A DNA stretch of 25,753 nucleotides from Methanosarcinales archaeon. Its GTDB lineage: Archaea; Halobacteriota; Syntropharchaeia; Alkanophagales; Methanospirareceae. The stretch is from NCBI GenBank assembly GCA_025464645.1, contig JAODGF010000082.1, positions 1-25,753 of the forward strand, written 5' to 3'. Positions 12,520 to 20,400 of the stretch are shown in pieces. The position numbers and the translations under genes were made by a program. The notes under the pieces are model-generated. The model was not told the origin of the DNA, ran no database searches, and saw only the letters and a program-made list of their open reading frames with translations. The first letter of the stretch is position 1. Each line of letters opens with the position of its first letter.

Positions 12520-13418
12520 TTTCGCTCACCTTTCGATAAGAACCATTTTGATAGTTCTATTACGTTCGTTCTACCCCATTCTTTCTTTATGATTATCTTC
12601 CTTCTTTCGAGCGAGCGAAGGATACCGGTTAATGATGACTTAGGAATCTCGGTTTCGTATCTAAGGTCCGCCTGAGTCATCTCGCCGTTATGCTTGAGCA
12701 GCGCATTTACTATTGCCCGCTCTCTATCTGTTAACGTCTCCATCACCCGCGTCATTTCGGGCGTAGTTTCGATTTTGCCTTCTTTCAACTTCAACTGCTG
12801 TTCTCCTGCATGGTGCATATATTCCCTTCGCTTCAGTTTGACGATGACGATGATAAGCGCAAGGGATAAAACAGAGAGCGCGAAGAGGAGTAGTAAATAG
12901 CCGGAGCTGAAGTCGAAACTTTCATCATTTGTTTCTCCGAGTGGTTGCTGGTATTCAATCGTGGTCGCAGGACTTTCAATATCATATCCCTGAACATCTA
13001 TAACCAGTGATTCGTTGGATGTCGTGACAAAATGTTCCAGCCCTTCAGAGTAACTGACCAATAGCTTCACATCCTCGGGTAAATAAAAGACCGTATGATA
13101 GTCGGTGTAATAATCGCGAGTGGAGAAATTCAATACCCATTTGTCCCCGTATTTCCATGTTAATCCGTTTGTAAGGGCGTATAATTGTTTTGTATCATTT
13201 TCATAGAGATATTCAGCCGTACTTAAGAAGGGTAAGCCATTGATATCGTCCACGTATCCTGTTACAAGCGCTTTGCCGGTTTCGTCTATGTAGATTTCCA
13301 GGATGAGTTGGTTGAAATAATAATCATCACCATTGTAGCCAACGACGTGAGCCGCAGCTGCTATGGCTATTATAATAATAAGAAATTGCAATACACTTAA
13401 TTTAATGAGTTCTGCCAT
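12516..13418 (-). CDS. Membrane-anchored winged-helix regulator (one-component sensor)
   Basis: 300 residues. There is an N-terminal hydrophobic segment (~8-27), an extracellular region of about 145 residues rich in Tyr and Asp, a second membrane segment (LLLLFALSVLSLALIIVIV, ~174-193), a basic stop (KLKRRE), then a cytoplasmic winged helix (~225-295: LTDRERAIVNALLKHNGEMT, IPKSSLTGILRSLERRKII). This resembles archaeal membrane-bound MarR/IclR-type regulators that sense an external signal and bind DNA directly. The stop overlaps the start of the exported protein gene by 4 bases. The GAACG-repeat promoter nearby is a possible target (inference). Confidence 0.78.
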   Translation of the reverse strand: MAELIKLSVLQFLIIIIAIAAAAHVVGYNGDDYYFNQLILEIYIDETGKALVTGYVDDINGLPFLSTAEYLYENDTKQLYALTNGLTWKYGDKWVLNFSTRDYYTDYHTVFYLPEDVKLLVSYSEGLEHFVTTSNESLVIDVQGYDIESPATTIEYQQPLGETNDESFDFSSGYLLLLFALSVLSLALIIVIVKLKRREYMHHAGEQQLKLKEGKIETTPEMTRVMETLTDRERAIVNALLKHNGEMTQADLRYETEIPKSSLTGILRSLERRKIIIKKEWGRTNVIELSKWFLSKGERK

Positions 13419-13440
13419 TAACTTTTGCTAACAAATTTAA

Positions 13441-13728
13441 CTAACCAACTTCAACGCCTTCCTCCTTTCCTCCTGGTTTCCTTGTAACGGGCAACCGTTT
13501 CATCTCCTCCGGCACTTTCACCCGCAGTATGTTCGTAGAACGGACGTGGTAAACAGGGTCTCCAGTCATCGGGTCGTAATCCGCAGTGCGAATAATACTG
13601 CTCACTATTGTCTTGAACTTCAATACCGTGCCGTCTTCCAGCTTGTATTCATTCCAATCCTCTTTTATCGTCTCAAAGTCAACATCCATCGCTTCTATCT
13701 CTCTCCCATTTGGTAAACGCACTTTCAA
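13441..13728 (-). CDS. Small conserved archaeal protein of unknown function
   Basis: 95 residues, predicted mostly beta (KVRLPNGREIEAMDVDFE, EYKLEDGTVLKFKTIV, VYHVRSTNILRVKVPEE). The start is a TTG at 13728, supported by an AGGTGA 8-9 bases upstream and a TATA-like TTTATATATAA (about 13778-13768) before that. It looks like a small beta-barrel protein similar to conserved hypothetical proteins of methanogens, but I cannot name the family. It stands between the regulator and trmG10 genes on the same strand. Confidence 0.7.
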   Translation of the reverse strand: MKVRLPNGREIEAMDVDFETIKEDWNEYKLEDGTVLKFKTIVSSIIRTADYDPMTGDPVYHVRSTNILRVKVPEEMKRLPVTRKPGGKEEGVEVG

Positions 13729-13796
13729 TTTTTCTTCACCTTTCGCTTATTTATTTCGATTTTAGTTATATATAAATAGCGCATAAAAAGTTTTCT

Positions 13797-14867
13797 TCAT
13801 TCCCTTTCAAGTACTGCGATGTATCTACTTAAACTTTTATGAACTCTGTACGTGTGTTTTTCGAGGACACGGAAATTGTACTCAAGAGAAAGGGAAAAAA
13901 GAGAAGAGGAGTTGGATACGATAACTGCTTTTCCACGGGTTTTAAGCACACGATGTACCTCGTTCAAAGCATTTTGGTATAGACCCTCGAGGAACAATGC
14001 GCGTGATTCAGCAAAAAAGTAGCATGAGCCAGATATCAAAGACGAACGACCATAGGGCATGTCAGTCACGATGGCATCAACACAATTATCTTGCAATGCT
14101 ATTTTAGAGGAGTCGCCTATGATTAAATCTCCAGTCAGCCCATAAGCTTCCAGGTTCTTTTCAGCACCTCTCACCATCTTCTCCTGCACATCTATTCCCA
14201 CCAGTGTCGCCCCAATCAGACCTGCTTCTATCAATATCCCTCCCGTGCCGCAGAAAGGGTCAAGAAAAAGCTCTCGCTTTTTTATCCCGCTGAGATTAAC
14301 AAGAGCACGAGCAATTTTTGGCTGGATAACGCCAGGCGAAAAAAAGGGTCTTAAATGCGGTTTCCGTTCCTCAAATTGTTTTTTATCTCTTGGGTGCAAG
14401 AGCAAACAGAAAAAGCAAGTTTGTTTTGTTAACAGGAGCACAAATGTTTTAGATGGATTTGTGAGGTTCACTTTATAACCCTTTCGTTTTATGATTTCTC
14501 CCACTTTTCTCTCTAAACTTCCGTCTAAAGAAAGCGGTTTTTTCTCTTCGGATCTAAAGTTGCTTTTTACTTTAACACGCACTGCAAACGTGTGACCTTG
14601 TTCACCCATATCAGCATCTTTGACGACCGCCAGTATTTCTCTCTCCTCTGGCTTACTCATGCCTTTCACTTCATATATGCAGTGCGTCATCCCTAATCGC
14701 CTTGATAAGGTATCGAGAGCATCATGCGAAAGTTGTGTTTCAACCACCAATATCCCTTCGGAGTGCATTTTTTCAACATAAGAGATGCCCAAAGCGTGTA
14801 AGCATGCAAAAACCTCTGCTCTCGGCAGTGTTTCATGCTCAAGAGACAATTCAAAAGCAAGCTCCAT
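13797..14867 (-). CDS. trmG10: tRNA (guanine(10)-N2)-dimethyltransferase (TrmG10/Trm11 type)
   Basis: 356 residues. The N-terminal ~170 residues correspond to the THUMP-type RNA-binding region. The C-terminal Rossmann methyltransferase has PGVIQPKIARALVNLSG (~179-194), motif I DPFCGTGGILIEAG (203-216), GIDVQEKMV, and motif IV TDMPYGRSS (268-276), followed by the VHRVLKTRGKAVIVS strand. The enzyme methylates N2 of G10 in tRNA in two steps. The motif IV variant DMPY for DPPY is tolerated in related enzymes. ATG 14867 is upstream of a well-conserved N-terminus. It is divergent from pdxS. Confidence 0.9.
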   Translation of the reverse strand: MELAFELSLEHETLPRAEVFACLHALGISYVEKMHSEGILVVETQLSHDALDTLSRRLGMTHCIYEVKGMSKPEEREILAVVKDADMGEQGHTFAVRVKVKSNFRSEEKKPLSLDGSLERKVGEIIKRKGYKVNLTNPSKTFVLLLTKQTCFFCLLLHPRDKKQFEERKPHLRPFFSPGVIQPKIARALVNLSGIKKRELFLDPFCGTGGILIEAGLIGATLVGIDVQEKMVRGAEKNLEAYGLTGDLIIGDSSKIALQDNCVDAIVTDMPYGRSSLISGSCYFFAESRALFLEGLYQNALNEVHRVLKTRGKAVIVSNSSSLFSLSLEYNFRVLEKHTYRVHKSLSRYIAVLERE

Positions 14868-14922
14868 TTCAAATCTTTCCTTTTTAATTTAAAAAGAAAA
14901 ACTTTACCAAAGAAAAAATCAT

Positions 14923-14930
14923 TTTATATT
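14923..14930 (+). promoter_or_regulatory. TATA box of pdxS
   Basis: TTTATATT is an archaeal TATA match. With initiation about 25 bases downstream, transcripts would begin near 14950, favouring translation from ATG 14967, which has GGGAG at 14957-14961, over the upstream ATG 14949. Confidence 0.55.
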
Positions 14931-14966
14931 CGTATAGAATAAATTATCATGGAGATGGGAGAGAAA

Positions 14967-15866
14967 ATGGCGATAGAAATTGAACAGCTTAGACATGGAA
15001 CAGAGCTTTTGAAGCGCGGTTTTGCTTCCTTGCAAAAGGGCGGTGTGATAATGGACGTTACGAGTGCAGAACAGGCGATAGTGGCGGAGGACGCAGGCGC
15101 TATTGCCGTTATGGCTTTGCATGCAGTTCCTGCGGATATCAGAAAAGCCGGCGGCGTAGCAAGAATGGCAGACCCGGCGGTCATCTCTGAAATCATTGAC
15201 GCGGTTACGATACCAGTGATGGCGAAATGCCGCATAGGGCATTTTGTAGAGGCGGAAATACTGGAAGCGTTGGGCGTTGATATGGTGGATGAATCCGAGG
15301 TTCTAACGCCGGTGGATACGCATCACGTGGATAAAAGAATGTTTACAGTGCCTTTTGTCTGTGGTGCTCGCGATTTAGGGGAAGCATTGCGGCGCATAGA
15401 GGAAGGAGCGGCGATGATAAGGACGAAAGGAGAAGCGGGGACGGGAGACGTGAAGGAAGCGGTTCGTCACATGAAATTAATTATGGGTGACATAAGGTCG
15501 CTAAAGGGAAAGAGCAAAGAAGAGTTGAAAGACGTAGCAAAAGAGCTGAAAGTATCTCTTGAAGTGGTACAGGAGACGGCGGAATTGCAGCGGTTGCCGG
15601 TAGTAAATTTCGCAGCAGGAGGAGTGGCAACGCCTGCTGATGCGGCTCTCATGATGCAACTCGGGGCAGACGGCGTTTTCGTCGGCTCCGGGATTTTTAA
15701 GTCGGAGAACCCTCCCAGAATGGCTTCTGCAATTGTGGAAGCGGTGAATAATTACGATGACGCAAAGAAACTGGCGGAGATTTCTAAGGGATTGGGAATA
15801 CCGATGAAAGGAATAGAGGTAAGTGTTCTGAGAGAGGAGGAGCTGCTGCAAGCGAGAGGGTGGTAG
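14967..15866 (+). CDS. pdxS: Pyridoxal 5'-phosphate synthase lyase subunit PdxS
   Basis: About 299 residues from ATG 14967 (305 if ATG 14949 is used). It makes PLP from ribose 5-phosphate, glyceraldehyde 3-phosphate and ammonia supplied by the PdxT glutaminase. Motifs include KRGFASLQKGGVIMDVTSAEQA with the essential Asp, AIAVMALHAVPADIRKAGGVARM, the Schiff-base Lys in VMAKCRIGHFVEA, the second Lys in MIRTKGEAGTGDV, and the phosphate-binding GADGVFVGSGIFKSENP. All catalytic residues are present. pdxT is not adjacent and must be elsewhere if used. An epimerase gene follows 36 bases later. Confidence 0.95.
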   Translation: MAIEIEQLRHGTELLKRGFASLQKGGVIMDVTSAEQAIVAEDAGAIAVMALHAVPADIRKAGGVARMADPAVISEIIDAVTIPVMAKCRIGHFVEAEILEALGVDMVDESEVLTPVDTHHVDKRMFTVPFVCGARDLGEALRRIEEGAAMIRTKGEAGTGDVKEAVRHMKLIMGDIRSLKGKSKEELKDVAKELKVSLEVVQETAELQRLPVVNFAAGGVATPADAALMMQLGADGVFVGSGIFKSENPPRMASAIVEAVNNYDDAKKLAEISKGLGIPMKGIEVSVLREEELLQARGW

Positions 15867-15902
15867 TATCTACTCTGTGGAATTTTGAGCCGACAGTGAA
15901 AA

Positions 15903-16835
15903 ATGAAGATAGTTATAACAGGAGGAGCAGGGTTCATAGGCTCAAATCTTGCTGCGGAGTTGTCTCAGGAGAAGGACAGCGAAGTTATTATCGTGGATGA
16001 TTTATCCACGGGAAGAATAGAGAATTTAGAAAAGTTTAACAAAAATATAGACCTTGTTAGAGGCAGTATAACGGATTTAAATTTGCTTGATGGAATTTTT
16101 GAGGATGTAGATTATGTGTTTCACCAGGCAGCGATTCCTTCTGTTCCAAGGAGTATAAAAGACCCGATTGCATCTAATAACGCGAATGTAAACGGAACAC
16201 TGAATGTTCTGGTTGCGGCAAAGGACAGTAGCGTAAAAAAAGTGATTTATGCGTCCTCTTCCTCTGTTTATGGCGATACGCCGGAGCTTCCAAAGAGAGA
16301 AGATATGGTGCCAAATCCATTGTCGCCTTATGCGGTGACAAAGTTGCTCGGCGAGTATTATTGCAAAGCCTTTAATGAAGTTTATGGCTTAAAAACGATC
16401 TCACTGCGATATTTCAATGTTTACGGACCAAGACAGGACCCCTACTCGGACTATGCAGCGGTTATTCCGAGATTCATAAACAGGGTTTTAGAAAACAAGC
16501 CACCGGTGATTTATGGTGATGGAGAGCAAACAAGGGATTTTACGTTTGTTAAAGATGTAGTGAGTGCGAATATCCTGGCAATGAAAAGTGATGCTAATGA
16601 TGTGTATAACATCGCAAGTGGGAACAGGATAAGCATAAATGAGCTTGCAAAAGTGATAATGAAGCTCATGGGGCGGAATTTAAAGCCCGTACATGAAGCT
16701 CCAAGAGAAGGGGATATAAGGCATTCTTTAGGTGATATATCAAAGGCAGCGAGGAATTTGGGCTATGAACCTAGATATAGCCTGGAAGAGGGGCTGAGGG
16801 GAACGATAAAGTGGTTTAGCAAGTTAGCGGTTTAG
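15903..16835 (+). CDS. NAD-dependent nucleotide-sugar 4-epimerase (GalE/WbpP-type SDR)
   Basis: 310 residues, complete extended SDR. NAD-binding TGGAGFIG is at 6-13, VDDLSTGR at 31-38, the active-site serine run SSSSV at 118-122, and the catalytic Y143-x3-K147 in SPYAVTKLLGE. Later motifs are RYFNVYGPRQDP and YGDGEQTRDFTFVKDV. The SIKDP/ANVNGTLNVL/PRQDPYSDYAAVIPRF pattern resembles UDP-N-acetylhexosamine 4-epimerases of the WbpP group more than classical GalE, so the substrate is probably a UDP-sugar for surface glycans or S-layer glycosylation. The exact substrate is uncertain. The stop codon lies in the left arm of a 15-bp inverted repeat. Confidence 0.88.
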   Translation: MKIVITGGAGFIGSNLAAELSQEKDSEVIIVDDLSTGRIENLEKFNKNIDLVRGSITDLNLLDGIFEDVDYVFHQAAIPSVPRSIKDPIASNNANVNGTLNVLVAAKDSSVKKVIYASSSSVYGDTPELPKREDMVPNPLSPYAVTKLLGEYYCKAFNEVYGLKTISLRYFNVYGPRQDPYSDYAAVIPRFINRVLENKPPVIYGDGEQTRDFTFVKDVVSANILAMKSDANDVYNIASGNRISINELAKVIMKLMGRNLKPVHEAPREGDIRHSLGDISKAARNLGYEPRYSLEEGLRGTIKWFSKLAV

Positions 16836-16894
16836 CGGATTTATTTATTTTTTAGCCCTTCGTCTTTCGGTTATCTGAACCGCTAAACCGCTAA
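16824..16894. terminator. 15-bp inverted repeat between convergent epimerase and argC genes
   Basis: TTAGCGGTTTAGCGG (16824-16838) is perfectly complementary to CCGCTAAACCGCTAA (16880-16894), with a 41-base spacer rich in T. Each arm is itself a tandem of TTAGCGG units. It begins in the last codons of the epimerase gene and ends just before the argC stop. A bidirectional terminator is the simplest role. Confidence 0.65.
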
Positions 16895-16896
16895 AC

Positions 16897-17928
16897 TCAC
16901 GGAACCAACCCTGGGAACCACAGCCCTTCTCCTTCGTCTAATCCAAACATCACGTTCATATTCTGTATCGCTTGACCGGAGCCGCCTTTAACAAGGTTGT
17001 CAATTGCAGAAATCACAACTATCCGGTTACTTTTCTCTTCTATTTCGACCCAAATATCGCAAAAGTTAGTGCCCCTCACGGCGCTCAAAGATGGTATTTC
17101 TTTCCTGAGCCTTATAAACCTTTTACTTTCGTAAAACTGCTTGTATATTCTTTCGATTTCATTAGTGTGGAGCTCTACTCCATGTGCTAAGAAGACATGC
17201 GCAGTGGTGAGTATGCCCCTTATAGAAGGAATGACATGGGGTGTGAAACTCACTTTTACGCCTAACTCCATCCTCATCTCTGCAACGTGCCTGTGCGCAG
17301 TTACTTGATAAGGTATGATATTCTCAGCAAGATTAGGGAAATGAGATGTTTCAGAGGGTTCAACCCCTGCACCCGAAATGCCAGATTTCGCATCAAATAT
17401 CACCTGGCTTACCATTGTGGGGTTCAGCCCCATGACCTCTTTCACCAGCGGTGTAACTGCAAGTATTGCGCCTGTGGGATAGCATCCCGGATTCGCCACT
17501 AAATCAGCATCTGCTACCTCAGGATGCAATTCAGTCAGCCCATATACCGACTTTCTTTTCTCTTTATCCTTGTCTTTATGTTTTCGCTTGTATATCCTTT
17601 CGTATTCTTCTTTCTTCAGTCGGTAGTCTGCGCTCAGGTCTATTACCTTCGCTCCACGCTCCATTAACCCAGGCACGTAGTCCATTGCAGTGCCATGAGG
17701 AACCGCAAGAAATACAATGTCGCTTCTATCTGCGATTTCTTTTGTATCTACATCTTCGTATTCGAGCTCGATGAAAGGCTCAAGATAGGGATTTACATCG
17801 CTTATTGGCTTCCCTTTGTATCTTCTCGATGTTACAACTGATATTTCTACCTCTGGATGCATCAAAAGCAGTCTGATTAATTCAAGACCAGTGTATCCTG
17901 CTCCGCCTATTATGCCCGCTTTTATCAT
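16897..17928 (-). CDS. argC: N-acetyl-gamma-glutamyl-phosphate reductase (ArgC)
   Basis: 343 residues, usual length. GIIGGAGYTGLELIRLL (5-21) is the NADP-binding start, VFLAVPHG at 72-79, the catalytic cysteine C149 in VANPGCYPTGAILA, and the TAHRHVAEM histidine pair and FTPHVIPSIRGI further on. It reduces N-acetylglutamyl phosphate to the semialdehyde in arginine synthesis; some archaeal homologues also serve LysW-dependent lysine synthesis, but no lysW gene is here. A strongly charged loop (YKRKHKDKDKEKRK, ~113-126) is longer than in most homologues. Other arg genes are not adjacent. Confidence 0.94.
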   Translation of the reverse strand: MIKAGIIGGAGYTGLELIRLLLMHPEVEISVVTSRRYKGKPISDVNPYLEPFIELEYEDVDTKEIADRSDIVFLAVPHGTAMDYVPGLMERGAKVIDLSADYRLKKEEYERIYKRKHKDKDKEKRKSVYGLTELHPEVADADLVANPGCYPTGAILAVTPLVKEVMGLNPTMVSQVIFDAKSGISGAGVEPSETSHFPNLAENIIPYQVTAHRHVAEMRMELGVKVSFTPHVIPSIRGILTTAHVFLAHGVELHTNEIERIYKQFYESKRFIRLRKEIPSLSAVRGTNFCDIWVEIEEKSNRIVVISAIDNLVKGGSGQAIQNMNVMFGLDEGEGLWFPGLVP

Positions 17929-17999
17929 TTGATTATCTTCTTTATTATTTCCTTAGCTAATTCATTAATATAAATAGTGCCATATGACCCATACTATAC

Positions 18000-18280
18000 T
18001 TATCTTGATTTACTCGGTTGTGCTGCGAATGCGGTCTCTTCCGCCGACAGCCCTTTCTTAAGACAGAAGTGCACACGTTCAAAATCGCCAAGATACCTGT
18101 CGATATTCTTGTGAATGGTCCTGAGGGAGCAGGAAAGGATGAGTGATAGGTCGGTCTCTGCCAGCGTTCCACCCTGCTTGTCCGCTTCGCGCAGCATTCT
18201 TGCAATACCACTCTTTCGGATTTCCTTCTGTGGCGCGTTTTCGCATTTAACCTCTCAGATGCAGTTTTATTTCCTTTCAT
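18000..18280 (-). pseudogene. Decayed DUF1670 gene (frameshift, internal deletion)
   Basis: A frame from 18280 reads KGNKTASERLN. The sequence continues in the next frame as ENAPQKEIRKSGIARML, READKQGGTLAETDLSLIL and SLRTIHKNIDRY, consistent with a 1-base deletion at about 18243-18245. After RYLG it jumps directly to DFERVHFCLKKGLSAEE, which I recall as the C-terminal part of DUF1670 proteins, so the middle is missing and the end degenerates before the stop at 18000. DUF1670 proteins carry a helix-turn-helix-like segment and are common in multiple copies in methanogen and ANME genomes. Recalled family patterns, not a search, support this call. Confidence 0.65.
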
Positions 18281-18385
18281 TCATTTCGCCACCTCTCAAT
18301 TCGAATTGCTTTTTATGTCGCATGTCTATATGTAAATTGGAGAGGAATGTGCCAGGGGGACAGCCTGTTTAATTGTGCAAAGCAT

Positions 18386-19162
18386 TTAACCCTCACAAAC
18401 CTTCTCAAATATCTCCTTCACTGCAACCACCGCTTTAGAATCCTCAGGCAGTTCTATTATTGGCTTCCCTACCAAATCAAATGCGCGTATGTTCTCGTCC
18501 TCTGGAACCGTTCCTATAAGCTCAACTCCGCTATTCTTTACCATCTCATCCAGAGCGTTCTTCACCGCTTCATCCTCGGTAACCTTATTCAACACGAGAT
18601 ACACGTGCCGGAAGTTAATCTGCAACTTCTCTGCAAGGTTCTTTATGTTCGCTGCCGTGTCTATGCCCCTTTTCGTGGGGTCGCTTACCAGAAGCATGGT
18701 ATTCACATCGCGTGTCGTTCTCCGGCTTAGATGCTCCAATCCTGCTTCGCAATCTATTAAAATTGTAGGGAACCGAGCTGACAACTTATCAATAAAATGC
18801 CGCAGCATGTCGTTTATCAGGCAGTAACAGCCGGGACCTTCGGAACGACCCATTGCTAATACCGAGAACCGCGGTGTGTTCACCATTATCTCCTCTATCT
18901 TATACTCAATCAGCATGTCCGTGGGCATGTTTTCAGAGAAAAAGACCTGTGAAGGCGATGCTATCTCTTCTCTTACATCGCCTATTGTGCGTTTTATATT
19001 GACGCCCAGCGTGCTTGGAAGGCATGTTGCCGGGTCGGCATCTATTGCAAGTACTCTTCCTATCCCGTTTTCTGTTAGGAATTTCAGTATTAGCGAGGCA
19101 ATCACCGTTTTTCCAGTGCCTCCTTTTCCTGCTACTGCAATGATATTCGCCTTTTGGGTCAT
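18386..19162 (-). CDS. CooC-like nickel-insertion P-loop ATPase
   Basis: 258 residues. The MinD-type P-loop GKGGTGKT is at 12-19, AIDADPATCLPSTLG at 39-53, and the CxC motif C112-Y-C114 in GPGCYCLINDMLR, with LIDCEAGLEHLSRRT after it. In characterised CooC the CxC pair at the dimer interface binds nickel, and ATP hydrolysis drives Ni insertion into the CO dehydrogenase C-cluster. The start ATG 19162 has a probable short or absent leader. It stands alone here, about 13 kb from the cdhA-like gene. Its client is probably the organism's canonical CO dehydrogenase, outside the window. Confidence 0.87.
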   Translation of the reverse strand: MTQKANIIAVAGKGGTGKTVIASLILKFLTENGIGRVLAIDADPATCLPSTLGVNIKRTIGDVREEIASPSQVFFSENMPTDMLIEYKIEEIMVNTPRFSVLAMGRSEGPGCYCLINDMLRHFIDKLSARFPTILIDCEAGLEHLSRRTTRDVNTMLLVSDPTKRGIDTAANIKNLAEKLQINFRHVYLVLNKVTEDEAVKNALDEMVKNSGVELIGTVPEDENIRAFDLVGKPIIELPEDSKAVVAVKEIFEKVCEG

Positions 19163-19201
19163 CTTTATATTGAAAAATTAGTTAGTTTATTAATGTGTTT
19201 A

Positions 19202-19309
19202 GTGATAAATGTTTTTTATACCTTCAGGAAGTTCTGGAATGACCAGAAGCAGAGACAGGGGTTGAGCAATGAGGATGCTTTGGAGTTGTTCACGCAGCCC
19301 CTTTCTTAA
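19202..19309 (+). other. Short open frame, possible gene relic, in the cooC/radical SAM intergenic region
   Basis: A GTG at 19202 opens 35 codons to TAA 19307-19309 (TFRKFWNDQKQRQGLSN, then EDALELFTQPLS). The composition looks protein-like rather than random, but there is no clear ribosome binding site and I do not recognise it. It may be the tail of a lost gene. The rest of 19163-19349 holds AT-rich sequence for the divergent promoters. Confidence 0.25.
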
Positions 19310-19361
19310 AAGTTTAAGAAAAAAGAATGCTTAGCAGAAAAGAAAAGCGTTGAATACAGCT

Positions 19362-20390
19362 ATGAAAGATAGGATGGAGGAATGGAAGAATGGCTTCAAG
19401 AATTGTGAGCTCTGCGAGTGGAAATGTGGTGTTAACCGGCTAGAAGGAGAATCAGGAGTTTGTGGTGTTGGTATGCCCGAGATAGCCTACTGTAACCTCG
19501 CGCAGGTTCTGCAGAGTTATTCGGTGACAATGCTTGGGTGCAGTTTCAAATGTATCTACTGCAATGCCTACCGGCTTTCACAATATCCAGGTAGTGGCTG
19601 GTTCTATCGCGGTTATATAGACCCAGGAGAGCTCGCAGCAGAGGCAATTCGTAGAATCAAGTCACCGGAAGGGAAAACGATGCACGTGGATAAAATAAGT
19701 TTTACCGGCGGGGAGCCCACAATACATTTCCCGTATATTGCAAAAGTGGTGGAAGAAGCGAGGAAGAAGATGCCTGAGTTGGGAGTAGGCTTTGCTACAA
19801 ACGGATTCGCAAGCCTGGAGACTCTTCAACAGATCATAGACCTCTGTTCTTATGTCACGTTTGAGATAAAGGCGTTTAGCGATGACACGCACCGAGCGAT
19901 AACAGGAGCGCCGGTCGAGCCGGTTCTACGCAATGCTGAATATCTCATCAGAAAAGGTAGGGATAAGATACGTGCATTCAGAACCATTGTGATTCCCGGG
20001 ATAAACGATACAGAAATAGAAGAGATAGCACAGTTCCTCGCCTCTATTGATACCTCAGTACCGCTGCGCATCATACCGTTCAGACCTAACTATATCTTAT
20101 ATTACCATCCCGGACCCACAAAGAAGAGAATGGACGAAATCGGGCATGCAGTCTTGAAAACAGGTCTTGAGAACGTTTGGTGGGGTGGTTACTATCCAAT
20201 GGATGCATCAAAGCAGGCAGTAGAGACAGCGAAGAAGTTTGGAGGTGTCAAGCAAGAGGGAGCAAGGCTTGCTTTCGCATATTCTAAGCTTGCTGGTTGC
20301 ATCAGACCGGATAGAAACTGTGGTGAGTGCCCGCTGAAGTTGAATTGCCCTGCGGGATTAAAAGAGCCGTGGCTACTTGATTTGGACTGA
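19362..20390 (+). CDS. Radical SAM protein, pyruvate formate-lyase-activase-like
   Basis: About 342 residues. The radical SAM motif CSFKCIYCN supplies CxxxCxxC, followed by ISFTGGEPTIHF (the GGE motif) and TIVIPGIND. An N-terminal Cys set (CELCEWKC...GVCG) precedes the core, as in the AmmeMemoRadiSam/PflX-like group (COG1180 relatives). The C-terminus has a second set, CIRPDRNCGECPLKLNCP, that could hold an auxiliary Fe-S cluster. Substrate unknown. The frame is open from TTG 19350; I prefer ATG 19362, though ATG 19374 is possible. It converges on the marker-12 gene with a 10-base gap. Confidence 0.85.
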   Translation: MKDRMEEWKNGFKNCELCEWKCGVNRLEGESGVCGVGMPEIAYCNLAQVLQSYSVTMLGCSFKCIYCNAYRLSQYPGSGWFYRGYIDPGELAAEAIRRIKSPEGKTMHVDKISFTGGEPTIHFPYIAKVVEEARKKMPELGVGFATNGFASLETLQQIIDLCSYVTFEIKAFSDDTHRAITGAPVEPVLRNAEYLIRKGRDKIRAFRTIVIPGINDTEIEEIAQFLASIDTSVPLRIIPFRPNYILYYHPGPTKKRMDEIGHAVLKTGLENVWWGGYYPMDASKQAVETAKKFGGVKQEGARLAFAYSKLAGCIRPDRNCGECPLKLNCPAGLKEPWLLDLD

Positions 20391-20400
20391 AACTCTGCAT

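Noticed and set aside
13797..14867. TDMPYG instead of TDPPYG in TrmG10 as a possible loss of activity
   Set aside because: The first Pro of motif IV varies among archaeal Trm11-type enzymes; the Asp, second Pro and Tyr are intact.
14949..15866. pdxS without pdxT as a split pathway anomaly
   Set aside because: The two genes are often unlinked, and the window shows only part of the genome.
17957..18280. 107-codon minus-strand frame as an intact gene
   Set aside because: After the first ~12 residues the DUF1670-like coding signal moves to another frame, so the long frame is a product of the frameshift.
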